Assembly: GCA_016717335.1 (NCBI GenBank)
Contig: JADKFS010000016.1
Span: 248,001-312,000 of the forward strand
Source: Candidatus Ribeiella danica
GTDB taxonomy: Bacteria; Chloroflexota; Chloroflexia; Chloroflexales; Roseiflexaceae
Direction of reading: 5' to 3'
Length of the DNA stretch: 64,000 nucleotides
Shown here: positions 16,975 through 26,004 of the stretch, one piece after another
Position numbering within the stretch: the first letter of the stretch is position 1
How the letters are laid out: the number at the start of each line of letters is the position of its first letter
The notes under the pieces: generated by a model
Told to the model about the DNA's origin: nothing
The model's input: only the letters and a program-made list of their open reading frames with translations
Database searches by the model: none
Position numbers and translations under genes: made by a program

Positions 16975-17850
16975 GGTATCAGCTCAACAAAGCAGGGCAA
17001 GCGTTATGAAGCTGCCATGACCACCCAAGTTCAACTCCTGTGCACGTTCGTCGATGATATCCGCGAGCGCTGGCAACTGGTTGACGCCGGTCACCCGGTC
17101 GTGAATGAAATGGCAGAAGTTGACCTCCGACTTGCGCGTCGTATCTGCCAGCGATCGCCACGTCCACTGCTCCTAAGCTGGGCTTCCAAGGGGCGACCAA
17201 TGCACGCGTGTGTCCGTTTTCGCACACCCTGCATTGCCGCCCCATCGCGTGAGCGTGGTCACGCCCACGCACATGCGCAATCTCTACGGCGTACTGACGT
17301 GCTTGCGCTGGCTGTCACCGTTGCCCCTGGTCAGCATGGCCACACGACGCCTATGATTGCCGATTGGCAGGCGCGCCAAGATCGGTTTTGCACCACCGCC
17401 CGCTGTGCCTCCCGTTCTGCGCCGATCGCCAACGCTCCCGCTCGCTCCAGCGCATCAGCGTTCGCCACCGACGCCCACGACTGGCGCTCCCCACCTGCGA
17501 TGACCTGGGATGCGCGACAGGTCACCGTGAAGGCCCACACACCCAGCTGGATCTCCGGACGAGCCGCGTCTGAATGCCCTTGTCGTCTTCACAATCGCGA
17601 CACATCTCTTTACGTAAAAGTTGACACCCTCTCCGCAACGTTACCTTCTCAGGTGGAGGGACACGACCATGCCCAGGACACCAGCCAAGCGCAATCGATG
17701 CGCTCACCAAGCATCCCTCGCTCATCGTCCCTGGCGTCCGCGATCGGCTTTGCCACTGCTGTCCGCCCCTGTCGTGTTCCCTGCAAAAAGCCAGCAGCGG
17801 CTGCGAGCACGTGTTCTGTCAATTGTTCCCAACGAAAGGATCGCTTGGCT
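16975..17850. other. Decayed region upstream of the ParM relic
   Basis: This stretch of about 875 bases has no intact gene. On the minus strand a fragment beginning near 17245 reads MGRQCRVCENGHTRALV and then continues only after a frame change (SLADTTRKSEVNFCHFIHDR). That resembles the small zinc-ribbon plus helix-turn-helix proteins found on phages and plasmids. A further minus frame (17331-17540) has protein-like composition but no known relative. The long plus-strand ORF covering the region lacks protein character. Confidence 0.35.
17020..17245 (-). pseudogene. Possible zinc-ribbon/HTH protein remnant
   Basis: The N-terminal CRVC dyad in MGRQCRVCENGHTRALV, plus a downstream out-of-frame segment WRSLADTTRKSEV, fit a small metal-binding HTH protein broken by at least one frameshift. 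Similar small proteins occur on mobile elements, consistent with the neighbouring ParM/Rep relics. The assignment rests on short resemblance only. Confidence 0.25.
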
Positions 17851-18340
17851 ATGCCTGACCCGATCGTCATTGGGCTCGATCCTGGCAACAGCGAAGCCAC
17901 CGGAGTGATTGCGCTCGGCGGCAAACCGCGCGTGCTGACGATCCCATCCGACATCGGCGCCGGCAACCTGGCGCAGCTCACGCGCATCCGCGTGTGCGAG
18001 TTTGCGAGCGTACGCCGCTGGGCAGCCACACCCGCCGATCTTTGTCGACGGGCAGCCGGTTCAGCTCCAGGACATGCTTGCGCGCGCGGTGCGCGAGGTG
18101 GGGAGCGACATCCGCAGCCAGGTCAGCCGGGTCTGGCGCTCGTCCGAGCAGGGCAAGGTCGCGGCCGAGGCCGCGCGGGTGCTGCTGATCGGCGGCGGCG
18201 CGTATTATTTTGCCCCCACCCTGCGCGGTCTGATCCCACACCTCGAGGTGCCGAAACAGGCCGAGCATGCCAACGCCCAGGGGTATCTGGCGATCGGCGG
18301 CCAGCTGCCCGAGCGCGCCTGGGCGCGGCTGCGCGCCTAG
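17851..18340 (+). pseudogene. Actin-like plasmid segregation ATPase (ParM/Alp type), internally deleted
   Basis: The first ~47 codons from ATG 17851 encode the start of an actin-like ATPase, with phosphate-1 loop GLDPGNSEATG and then IPSDIGAGNLAQLTRIR. After about 17995 the matching frame changes by +1. What follows is the C-terminal part: PPIFVDGQPVQLQDM, ARVLLIGGGAYYF (phosphate-2/adenosine-type motif) and ANAQGYLAIGG, ending at TAG 18338-18340. An intact member needs about 320-350 residues; only about 160 remain, in two frames. The middle has been lost by a deletion that also shifted the frame. ParM-type filaments push plasmid copies apart, so this is a relic of a plasmid or plasmid-like element. 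Confidence 0.7.
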
Positions 18341-18350
18341 GCGCGCCGGC

Positions 18351-18671
18351 ATGCGACGCCCGCGCCGCTCGGCTCCGATTCGCCGTATTGAGTTGCGGAT
18401 GGTCACGGATGACCCACTCCTGGAGGAGCTGACGCAGGAAGCCGAGCGGCGCGGGGTCGAGCTCCAGCAGCACATCTACGACCTGCTGCGCGGGCGCTAT
18501 CTGCTGCGGCGGGGGGAGTCGCTGGCCACGCTGCTCTGGCTGCCAGGCACAAGTGCCGCTGGAGATGATGCGGAGGAGCCAGATGCGGCTAACGTTGGTG
18601 CGGCGCACGATCGTATGGCCGGCGCTGCCGCGTCGGCATGGGCCGACCTGCTTGCGCGTAGCGATGGATGA
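18351..18671 (+). CDS. Putative ParR-like adaptor, downstream partner of the ParM relic
   Basis: A 106-residue protein starting 10 bases after the parM-like stop. The N-terminus (RRIELRMVTDDPLLEELTQEA) looks like a ribbon-helix-helix strand plus helix, followed by QQHIYDLLRGRYLLRRGES. An Ala-rich acidic tail follows. In ParM systems the next gene encodes ParR, an RHH protein that links filament to centromere DNA. Position and fold pattern support that role, but sequence identity is not established. The frame appears intact although its partner is broken. Confidence 0.5.
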   Translation: MRRPRRSAPIRRIELRMVTDDPLLEELTQEAERRGVELQQHIYDLLRGRYLLRRGESLATLLWLPGTSAAGDDAEEPDAANVGAAHDRMAGAAASAWADLLARSDG

Positions 18672-18893
18672 AGACAGCCGAGCCACGCCGTTGGTCGCCT
18701 CCCGTCCCGTCCCCGCTGTGCGGCGCCGCGTGGCCGCGTCTGCTGGTCAGCGTACCAGACGGGCGGCCGCCGTCAACCCGACCCGTGCGTGATTGAGCGC
18801 GTGCGTCGTCTGGCGGTTGACAGCAGCTCGCGCCCGCCTGGTGGATGTCGACGCGCGGCTGCACGCGCGCCGCATATCCGAAAGGAAATGCTG

Positions 18894-20435
18894 ATGACCA
18901 TGGAACGAACACACGCACCACCCGCGAGCGACATCCGCGCCTTTCTGACCGCCCGTTTTGCCGGTCAAGCCGGCTGGCTGTGTCTGGGCTGGATCGACAG
19001 CGACCCGCGGATGGAACCGCTGCGCGAAACCTGGTTTGAGCTGCCGCGCCAGCTCACGGCGGCGGTCCAGTGCGCACAGACCCTGGCCGAGTGCGGGCAC
19101 AATCTGTATGTCACGCCGTGCCTATTCGCCGAGCGGACGCGCGGCTACGCGACCGCTTTGCCCTGCGCCTGGCTGTGGCTGGACGACGTGGCGATCGAGG
19201 GCGCCGAGCTGGTCGAGAGCAGTCCGGGCAACTACCAGTCCTGGCTGCCGCTCGACCAGCCGCTCGACGCCAAGGAGCGCAGCGCGCTGCAGCGCGCGTT
19301 GCGCGACGCGAGTGCAGGTGCGCAGCGCGCGACCAGCTGCAGCGCCGGTCTGCGTTGACGATCTGTGTGCCCAGTTCCCTCGCGCGCAGCCATCCACGCC
19401 GCCTGCGGGGTCTGCCGGCGACTGGCGCATGCTCCCGAACGGCGCGACATTGGCGGCGAGCCCGCGCTTCCAGGCGCTTGTCAACGCCAACGCGCAGCTC
19501 GGCCAGTTGCTCGCCGATGCGCCCGTCGGCCTGGACTGCCACGGCTTCCATGACGACAGTCGTAGCGCGCGGCGGGCGATCTTCGTGTGCCAGCTCGTGC
19601 GCGCGCGCTATCCCGACGACGAGATCCGCGCGCTGGCGACGCACTTCGCCGATCTGCTCGACAGCGGGCGTGGGGACGCGATCTTTCGCGGCGACGTCGA
19701 CCGGCTGCTAGCCAAGTACACGCCGGCCGGCCACACAGCAGCGGCAACCCGTGTGACCGCGAATCAACTGGCGCGGCGCCGGCACGTGGCGGCCGGCCGA
19801 TCACGATCACCGCCGAGGAGCTGCTGGACGTCTACCACCAATATGCCGACTGTGGTCCACGTGGGATTGTGCTGGAGTGGACGCGGAGTGAGGTCGCGCG
19901 GCATCTTCGCGTGAGCACCGACACGATCCAGCGCCGCGAGGGCGAGTTGATCGCCGCCGGGACGATTCGGCGGGAGATCAGTGCTGACCGGCAGCGCAGC
20001 TTCGTGATTCTCTCGCCGGCGACCTGGGACGTGAACGCACAAGGCAGTGAGACGGGTTGTGCGGCGACGACCCTGCCCGAAGCGGGCTCGGACGTGCCGT
20101 GCCCAGTGGCCGCTCCAGCGGCGGCAATTCCAGCCGCCCTTGCGTCCGAGCCGGAGCCAGCGCCGCGCGGTGGCGCGGAAGAAACACACCACCCGGCGGC
20201 GGGGCTGGAGACCGTGGGGGAGTCGAACAGCGCAGACAGCCCGCCAGCAGCCGGCGCCACGCCAATCACACCGGGTGCAGCCACAGCGGGTGCGGGTGTG
20301 TCCGTTCCCACCCATCCAACACGCGCGATCCTGGATCGGTTGGACCGGCCGCCGCAGCGTACCACGCGCGCCGCCACGCACGCCGATGCGGTGGCCAGCC
20401 GTGCCCCGCCGCGATCGCTGGGCGACCGCGCCTGA
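18894..20435 (+). pseudogene. RepB-type primase/replication protein, broken by frameshifts
   Basis: From ATG 18894 (AAAGGAA upstream) the frame encodes a domain like the RepB-type plasmid primase: GWLCLGWIDSDPR, LYVTPCLFAERTRGYA, LPCAWLWLDDV and SSPGNYQSWLPLDQPLD. It stops at 19358. The expected next segment (conserved LPGT-type motif) is missing. A middle domain continues in a second frame from about 19410, with FQALVNANAQLGQLL, CHGFHDDSRSARRAIFVCQL and YPDDEIRALATHFADL. A third frame from about 19765 carries a winged-helix end, EWTRSEVARHLRVSTDTIQRRE, and an Ala/Pro-rich tail to 20435. At least two frameshifts and one deletion are needed. Confidence 0.6.
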
Positions 20436-20521
20436 CCGGATGGCGGCTCGCGTTGGCTGGGGCGGCGTCCACCCGCTGCTGAGACGGTGGATGTCACAGC
20501 GCGGCGGCGCCCTGCTGACCT

Positions 20522-20541
20522 CACGCACAATACTGTGCGCT
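20522..20541. mobile_element. Solo copy of a mobile-element end
   Basis: The sequence CACGCAcAATACTGTGCG matches the outer end (CACGCATAATACTGTGCG) of the 129-bp elements at 33169 and 38593 with one mismatch. It is followed by a TA two bases on, as in those copies. It lies at the right edge of the decayed plasmid region. Confidence 0.5.
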
Positions 20542-20546
20542 ATTGA

Positions 20547-20735
20547 TCGTTTACGACTTACGTTGAGGTGGAGAAGGGCGACAAGGTTGATTGTGCCCGA
20601 TATGCAGAAAGCAAGGGGATATTCCCAAACGTGCGCCCGTCGATTGACGTTGTGGTGAGTCGGGCACATGCTTCTGAAACTGAAGTCGTATCTTTCGTTG
20701 ATACGTCTCACACCCAGGGTGACCGGCACGGATGA
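20547..20735 (+). pseudogene. Unidentified open fragment of about 62 codons
   Basis: Between stops at 20544 and 20733, one frame reads as ordinary protein (VEKGDKVDCARYAESKGIF, then VRPSIDVVVSRAHASETEVV), but has no start codon of its own. It directly follows the mobile-element end at 20522. It may be the C-terminal remnant of a gene cut by that insertion. No family was recognised. Confidence 0.3.
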
Positions 20736-20751
20736 TCATATCACAATCGGA

Positions 20752-20955
20752 TTAGCGGCTTCGTACATCCTCGATCACCTGTCGCACCGCATTGACCACC
20801 AGCGTCGGCTGCTCGTAGTGAATATAGTGATCGCTGCCCACGGCAACGATCAGCCAGCCGTGGGGGCTGAGCGCGGCCTGCCGGCGCTGCGCTTCGGCCC
20901 AATACGGGGTCGCGGTCACGTTCTGCCCGGCCGCCAGGACGACCAGTGGATCAGG
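20752..20955 (-). pseudogene. C-terminal fragment of an alpha/beta hydrolase
   Basis: About 65 codons (PLVVLAAGQNVTATPYWAEA to VNAVRQVIEDVRSR) closely match the C-terminus of the hydrolase at 40475, including the GSDHYIHYEQP segment that carries the catalytic His. The nucleophile Ser half is absent. The fragment is joined at about 20930-20945 to a fragment of a GH32 gene, overlapping at the bases coding LIHW in one frame and PLVVL in the other. It cannot be active. Confidence 0.7.
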
Positions 20956-21038
20956 TCGCGGCTGATCGCGTGACCCCAGTGCATCGGCCCTCAGACAATG
21001 GCATCTGGTTTGTGTTGGTAGAATAGGTGGTACTCGCC
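20944..21038 (-). pseudogene. N-terminal fragment of a second GH32 gene
   Basis: The minus strand reads GEYHLFYQHKPDAIV, a stop, then GPMHWGHAISRDLIHW. This is a degenerate copy of YHLFYQYNPNGPFHGTIHWGHAMSADLIHW in the intact GH32 gene next to it (22270-22360). It lies immediately downstream of the intact gene's stop and runs into the hydrolase fragment. An internal stop and loss of both flanks make it a relic. Confidence 0.65.
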
Positions 21039-21041
21039 TAC

Positions 21042-22481
21042 TCACCGAATCTGCCAGGCATCAAGGCTGAGCAGTCGGGCGTCACCGCGCTCGGCTAGCA
21101 GCGCCACGCCCAGGCTATCGGACCGCGTCGGGTAGATCCGGCTGGTGATGCTGACGCGCTGGTTGGCAAATACTTCCAGCACCGATCGGTCGAGGAAGAC
21201 GTGCAGCCGCAGCGGTTCATCCGGGCCAAGCGTCAGCGGCGCGACGTGCAGATTGCGATCAGTCGTTGGATCCAGACTTGCGTGGGTACGATCGACGATC
21301 AACTGATGCAGTGTGGCATCGTAGGCTATCCGCGTGTGCTCCGATTCATCAGGGGAGCAGCGCACCGTGATGCCGCAGAGGCTATCATGTGCTGGAGCTA
21401 GCTCGACAACCAGCTCCAGCGTGTCGCCGCTGACGTCCGGTACCACAACGAGCTGGTCGGCCGGCACGGCTATCGCCGCGCAGTATGTCTGTGCGCCGCG
21501 TAGCACCACTAACTCTGGCGCTGGCTGCATGCAAACATGCCCATCAGGCCCAAGTGACAGGACGCGCGGCAACGACATCACTCCTGACCAGCCACTCGCC
21601 ATCTGTGCCTCGACGCCACGGCCCTCCTGGACCCAGCCAAAGATGATCCGGCGACCCTGCGCGTCGGTGAACGACTGCGGCGCGTAGAAGTATCGATCGC
21701 CATAATCCAGCTTGTGCTCGACCTCAGGGATAAAGTGATGGTCGCGGTAGTTCCCAACCATTGTGGCGCTGTAGTGCAGGTGATCCTTGTCCCAGACTGA
21801 GATATTCAGCACATGCTGGCCCTCTAGCGGGAAGAAGTCTGGGCACTCCCACATCGACCCAGTCCAGATCGGCGTGAAGCGATGCTGATCGCCGATAAAC
21901 AGTGGATGTAGATATTCCCACTCTCGTAGGTCGGCCGACCGATAGAGCAGTGCCGTGCCGCCCTGACCCTCAATCCCCGTGCCGATCAGCTGATACCATA
22001 CGCCATCTTCGTGCCAAACCGAGTGGTCGCGGTAAGCGACTAGGTGCAAGTCCGGTGGCTGGGCGATCACCGGGTTACCAGCATGCTTCTGCCAGGTCAA
22101 CAGACCATCGGTGCTGGTCGCCAAGCACGCGCGCTGTGCGCCCTTGCGGTTCCCACTATAGATCAGCGTCGGCACGCCGTTGTCGTCCACCGCACAGCCC
22201 GACCAGCAGCCGTCTTCATCGGGTGTGCCCGGCTCGGGCGCGAGCGCGATGGGCAAGTGTTCCCAGTGGATGAGGTCGGCGCTCATGGCGTGGCCCCAGT
22301 GAATCGTCCCATGGAACGGTCCATTCGGGTTGTACTGGTAGAACAGGTGATATGCGCCATTCCACTGGATCAGCCCATTTGGATCATTCAGCCAGTTGGC
22401 TGGCGGCAGGAAATGGTAGCGCGGACGCTGTGGATCGGTCGTTATAGGCTGCAGCTGGTTCGTCTCCATATTTGTCTCCAC
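21042..22481 (-). CDS. Glycoside hydrolase family 32 beta-fructosidase
   Basis: The 479-residue enzyme hydrolyses terminal beta-fructosides (sucrose, levan- or inulin-type oligosaccharides, or their phosphates). The five-bladed propeller motifs are in order: nucleophile WLNDPNG (Asp about 33), HWGHAMSADLIHW, SGCAV, the RDP-equivalent YRDHSV (about 149), and the acid/base WECPDFF (Glu about 211). A C-terminal beta-sandwich ends in IYPTRSDSLGVALLAE. No signal peptide is seen, so the enzyme is probably cytoplasmic. Transport by the adjacent Opp-type importer and control by nearby LacI proteins are suggested by context. The tandem MET-N start leaves two possible ATGs. Confidence 0.92.
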   Translation of the reverse strand: METNMETNQLQPITTDPQRPRYHFLPPANWLNDPNGLIQWNGAYHLFYQYNPNGPFHGTIHWGHAMSADLIHWEHLPIALAPEPGTPDEDGCWSGCAVDDNGVPTLIYSGNRKGAQRACLATSTDGLLTWQKHAGNPVIAQPPDLHLVAYRDHSVWHEDGVWYQLIGTGIEGQGGTALLYRSADLREWEYLHPLFIGDQHRFTPIWTGSMWECPDFFPLEGQHVLNISVWDKDHLHYSATMVGNYRDHHFIPEVEHKLDYGDRYFYAPQSFTDAQGRRIIFGWVQEGRGVEAQMASGWSGVMSLPRVLSLGPDGHVCMQPAPELVVLRGAQTYCAAIAVPADQLVVVPDVSGDTLELVVELAPAHDSLCGITVRCSPDESEHTRIAYDATLHQLIVDRTHASLDPTTDRNLHVAPLTLGPDEPLRLHVFLDRSVLEVFANQRVSITSRIYPTRSDSLGVALLAERGDARLLSLDAWQIR

Positions 22482-22556
22482 TATACTTGCTGACTCCCTC
22501 CAATCAGATGCTGAGGTTCCTCCTGAAAATGAATCAGCGTTTCATCAAAAAGAAAA

Positions 22557-22659
22557 CGATCCTGCGTGATTTGTAACATGGAGTCGAGTCTTCAGGCGGT
22601 TGGTTGGGAAACCGCTCCGGCTAAGGCCTCAATTCCAGTTCACGACTCACGCAGGATCG
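22557..22659. repeat. 103-bp element with 13-bp perfect inverted ends
   Basis: CGATCCTGCGTGA (22557-22569) is the exact reverse complement of 22647-22659. Inside, GCGGTT and AACCGC form a second short stem. It lies in the 224-base gap between oppF and the GH32 gene. It may be a terminator-like structure for the opp operon, an operator with distant half-sites, or a small MITE. Confidence 0.55.
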
Positions 22660-22705
22660 CGATAGCACCGTCGTTTGATGTCGAATCGGCAGTTTGAATC
22701 CGCAC

Positions 22706-23749
22706 CTACACCATCCCCTTCAGTTGAAGTTGATCGGCATGATGGCAAAGGACAAAATGCTCCGGCGAGATTTCACGCCACACTGGCGTTTCTTTTTTGC
22801 ATAGTTCGGTCGCATACGGGCAGCGCGGGTGGAAATAACAACCGCTCGGAGGATTGGCAGGGTTGGCCACTTCGCCTTCCAGGATCATGCGCTTTGACTT
22901 GCGGGTCGGGTCCGGCAGGGGAACTGACGATAGCAGTGCTTCAGTATAGGGGTGGCGCGGATGGCTGAACACTTCTTCTGACTTGGCCAACTCGACGATC
23001 TTCCCCACATACATAACCCCGACTCGATCCGAAATATGCTCCACCACAGCCAGGTCGTGCGCGATAAAGATGTAGGACAGGCCGATGCCGCCGGCGCCTT
23101 TCTGCAGATCCTTGAGCAGGTTGAGGATTTGCGCCTGAATCGACACATCCAGCGCCGAGACCGACTCATCACAAACGATCAGTTCAGGATGGCATACCAA
23201 CGACCGCGCGATCCCGATCCGCTGCCGCTGACCGCCACTAAAGGCGTGCGGGTAGCGGTTCATGTGTTGCTCCTGGAGACCGACGAGCTTGAGCGTGTTG
23301 CGAACCAGCTCCAGCGCGGCATCCCCTTTCGCTATGTTGTTATAGAGCAGCGGCTCCAACACAATATCACGAACCCGCATACGCGGATTCAACGACGCGC
23401 TGGGGTCTTGGAAGATCATATGGAAGTGCCGCCTGACCGCTCGTAGCTCTTTTCCCTGCAGTTGAGCGAGATCGACCCACGTGGAGTCGTCTGTCTTCAG
23501 CATGATCTCGCCCTGGGTGGGTTCAATTGCACGCACAATCATCCGGCCCAGGGTCGTCTTGCCTGAGCCGGATTCGCCCACAATCGACAGCGTCTCACCC
23601 GCGTTGACATGCAGATTCACATCGTCTACGGCGCGGACGTGGCCTGTCACGCGCCGCATCAAACCCTGTGTGATCGGGAAGAACTTTCTTAAGCCCTGCA
23701 CAGCAAGAATTCGCTGGTCCGTGGTTGGATTAGATGTTTGTCCACTCAT
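22706..23749 (-). CDS. oppF: Oligopeptide/oligosaccharide ABC transporter ATPase, OppF type
   Basis: ATP-binding subunit of a peptide/opine/nickel-type importer. From ATG 23749 it has 347 residues with Walker [12 protein letters not shown], signature [11 protein letters not shown], Walker [13 protein letters not shown], and the Opp-family C-terminal Cys-rich segment ending [11 protein letters not shown]. That segment in this family binds a 4Fe-4S cluster. The frame is open further upstream to 23917, but those 56 codons overlap oppD and look unlike protein. The start overlaps the oppD stop by 20 bases. It is the last gene of a five-gene minus-strand transporter operon. Confidence 0.92.
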   Translation of the reverse strand: MSGQTSNPTTDQRILAVQGLRKFFPITQGLMRRVTGHVRAVDDVNLHVNAGETLSIVGESGSGKTTLGRMIVRAIEPTQGEIMLKTDDSTWVDLAQLQGKELRAVRRHFHMIFQDPSASLNPRMRVRDIVLEPLLYNNIAKGDAALELVRNTLKLVGLQEQHMNRYPHAFSGGQRQRIGIARSLVCHPELIVCDESVSALDVSIQAQILNLLKDLQKGAGGIGLSYIFIAHDLAVVEHISDRVGVMYVGKIVELAKSEEVFSHPRHPYTEALLSSVPLPDPTRKSKRMILEGEVANPANPPSGCYFHPRCPYATELCKKETPVWREISPEHFVLCHHADQLQLKGMV

Positions 23750-24749
23750 CTTCTGGCTCCGTTTCTTCGCTGTACAGGAAGCATCGCACCAGGTGCCCTG
23801 CCTCTTTTTCGTAAAGCGCTGGCATTTTTGTATCGCACAGTCCAGGCATCGCGAATGGGCAGCGCGATACAAATCCACACTGCCTGGGCAGATCAATCGG
23901 GGCTGGCACAGTCCCACTGATCACCTCGAGCCGTTCAACCCGCTCGCCAGGCTTGGGAATGGAGCGCAGCAGCTTTTGTGTGTAGGGGTGCAGCGGGTCG
24001 GCGAACAGCTGCTGTGTGGTGGTGCTTTCCACCACCTGGCCAAGATACATCACGTAGACGCGGTCGACCGTTTCAGCGACCACCGCCATATTGTGGGTGA
24101 CATAGACAATCGACATGCCCTCTTCACGCTGAAGCTCTTTCAAAAGGTCAAGGATCTGCGCCTGGATAGTCACATCGAGCGCGGTGGTCGGCTCATCCGC
24201 CAGGATGATTTTGGGGTTGCAGCTGAGGGCCAGGGCGATCATGGCACGCTGGCGCATGCCGCCGGAGAGCTCGTGTGGGTATTGATCGTAGCGCTGGCTC
24301 GGGTTGGAGATGCCCACCCGGTTGAGCAGCCCGACCACGCGATCGCGTGTTTTCGTGCGATCGAGACCGGTGTGCAGCGCGACCATCTCGCTAATCTGAT
24401 TGCCGATGGTGTAGACGGGCGAAAAGGCGGTCATTGGCTCCTGAAAGATCATAGCGATTTCATTCCCGCGGATGGAGCGCAGCTCCGGCGCGTCCGGCTC
24501 CAGGGCGAAGATATCCACCTGGCTGCCGTCCTTACGGTTCAACAGCGCCGTGCCCTTGACGATCTCGCCGGGCTTGGTCACCAGGCGCATGATCGACTTG
24601 GACATCACACTCTTCCCGCAGCCCGACTCGCCGATAATGCCGATCGTCTCGCGATCCCCGATGGTGAGGTTCACGCCGTCTACTGCCTTCAAGATGCCTT
24701 CATCGAGGAAGAAGTAGGTTTTCAAGTCGCGGATTTCTAGTTGATTCAT
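23730..24749 (-). CDS. oppD: Oligopeptide/oligosaccharide ABC transporter ATPase, OppD type
   Basis: The 339-residue companion ATPase has Walker [13 protein letters not shown], signature [15 protein letters not shown], Walker [13 protein letters not shown], and the C-terminal Opp extension with [16 protein letters not shown] (Cys cluster). OppD and OppF form the heterodimeric engine of the importer. It starts 19 bases after the oppC stop. Order and spacing match classical opp/dpp operons. Confidence 0.93.
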   Translation of the reverse strand: MNQLEIRDLKTYFFLDEGILKAVDGVNLTIGDRETIGIIGESGCGKSVMSKSIMRLVTKPGEIVKGTALLNRKDGSQVDIFALEPDAPELRSIRGNEIAMIFQEPMTAFSPVYTIGNQISEMVALHTGLDRTKTRDRVVGLLNRVGISNPSQRYDQYPHELSGGMRQRAMIALALSCNPKIILADEPTTALDVTIQAQILDLLKELQREEGMSIVYVTHNMAVVAETVDRVYVMYLGQVVESTTTQQLFADPLHPYTQKLLRSIPKPGERVERLEVISGTVPAPIDLPRQCGFVSRCPFAMPGLCDTKMPALYEKEAGHLVRCFLYSEETEPEDEWTNI

Positions 24750-24768
24750 GGGTGCGTACCCTTATGTA

Positions 24769-25974
24769 CTAGCGCGAGTACGGGTCTGCGGCGTCGCGCA
24801 GGCCATCGCCGACGAAGTTGAACAGGACCACCGCCAGCATAATGAAGCCAACCGGCGCGAGCAGCCAGGGATAGTTGGCGATGACGTTGACGTCTTGCGC
24901 ATCTTGCAGCAATGAGCCCCAGCTCACATCGGGCGCGGTGATGCCTAGACCAAGAAAGCTCAACGTGGTCTCGCCCAGGATCATGCCGGGAATCGCGAGC
25001 GTGATCGATACCACCAGGAAACTTGTGACCCCCGGCAAGAGATGGCGCACGATGATTTGCATCGGTTTGGCCGACGAGATATGCGCCGCCATAACGTAGT
25101 CCTCCTCGCGCAGCGAGATAAGCTTCCCCCGCACCACCCGCGCGAGGCCGGTCCAGCCGACGAATGACAGAACGATGGTGATGGCGAGGAACTTCTGGAT
25201 CCCGGTCCATTCGCGCGGGATCGCGGCCGATAATGCCATCCAGAGCGGTATCTGGGGGATGCTCATGAGGAACTCGATGATCCGCTGAATGACCGTATCG
25301 ACCAGGCCGCCGTAATAGCCGGAAATCCCGCCCAGTAGGATTCCGAGCACGAAGCTGATGATCACGCCGGCAAAACCAATGAAGAGCGACACACGCGAGG
25401 CGTGGATGATCCGCGAAAACAGATCGCGCCCAAGCTTGTCGGAGCCGAGCAAAAAGAAGGGCTGGTCACCCTCTACGCCAAGCAGATGCCGGTTCGTAGG
25501 GATCACGCCGAGCAATTGGTACGGCTCGCCCGTTGCAAATACGTGGATCGGGTAGCGCTTCGACGGATCTTCCGTAAACGTATACGTGAAGGTCTTCTTG
25601 TCCAGTTGCCTCGTACGCCCGTAGATGAAGGGCAGATGCCAGTTGCCGTCGGCGTCGACGAGCCGCACCTGCGATGGCTTCGCATAGGAAAATTCCTCAA
25701 AGCGCTGCAGTTTGTCATAGGGCGCCACAAAGGGAGCAAAAATGGATATGATATACAGGAGCGCGAGCAAGTATAGACACACCCAAGCGATGCGGTGCTT
25801 TTTGAACTGCGCGAGCATCAACTGATACTGCGATGCCTCGGCCAGCTGCTCGGCTTTCTTCTGCCGGCGCTCTCTGGTGCCGCGATAGCGTTTCAGCAAC
25901 TCCTTCGATCGACGATCGACGTAATTGGGCGACGCATCACCGATCGGTATATTCGGACGATCTGCTGTTGCCAT
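24769..25974 (-). CDS. oppC: Opp/Dpp-type ABC transporter permease, OppC type
   Basis: The 401-residue membrane subunit is longer than the usual ~300. It has a charged cytoplasmic N-terminus of about 60 residues (RRSKELLKRYRGTRERRQKK) and, after the first membrane segment, a large extracytoplasmic insertion (about residues 85-180). The permease core follows, starting at LGSDKLGRDLFSRI, with the EAA-type loop near MAAHISSAKPMQIIVRHLLPG. Long OppC proteins of this kind accompany large-substrate SBPs. It lies 30 bases after oppB. Confidence 0.9.
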   Translation of the reverse strand: MATADRPNIPIGDASPNYVDRRSKELLKRYRGTRERRQKKAEQLAEASQYQLMLAQFKKHRIAWVCLYLLALLYIISIFAPFVAPYDKLQRFEEFSYAKPSQVRLVDADGNWHLPFIYGRTRQLDKKTFTYTFTEDPSKRYPIHVFATGEPYQLLGVIPTNRHLLGVEGDQPFFLLGSDKLGRDLFSRIIHASRVSLFIGFAGVIISFVLGILLGGISGYYGGLVDTVIQRIIEFLMSIPQIPLWMALSAAIPREWTGIQKFLAITIVLSFVGWTGLARVVRGKLISLREEDYVMAAHISSAKPMQIIVRHLLPGVTSFLVVSITLAIPGMILGETTLSFLGLGITAPDVSWGSLLQDAQDVNVIANYPWLLAPVGFIMLAVVLFNFVGDGLRDAADPYSR

Positions 25975-26004
25975 AGGTTTACCTCATCGTGCGTGTGATG
26001 CGCA

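Noticed and set aside
17017..18432. Plus-strand ORF of 471 codons
   Set aside because: Only about 60 codons in its second half (from 17851) are real coding sequence of the ParM relic; the rest has no protein character.
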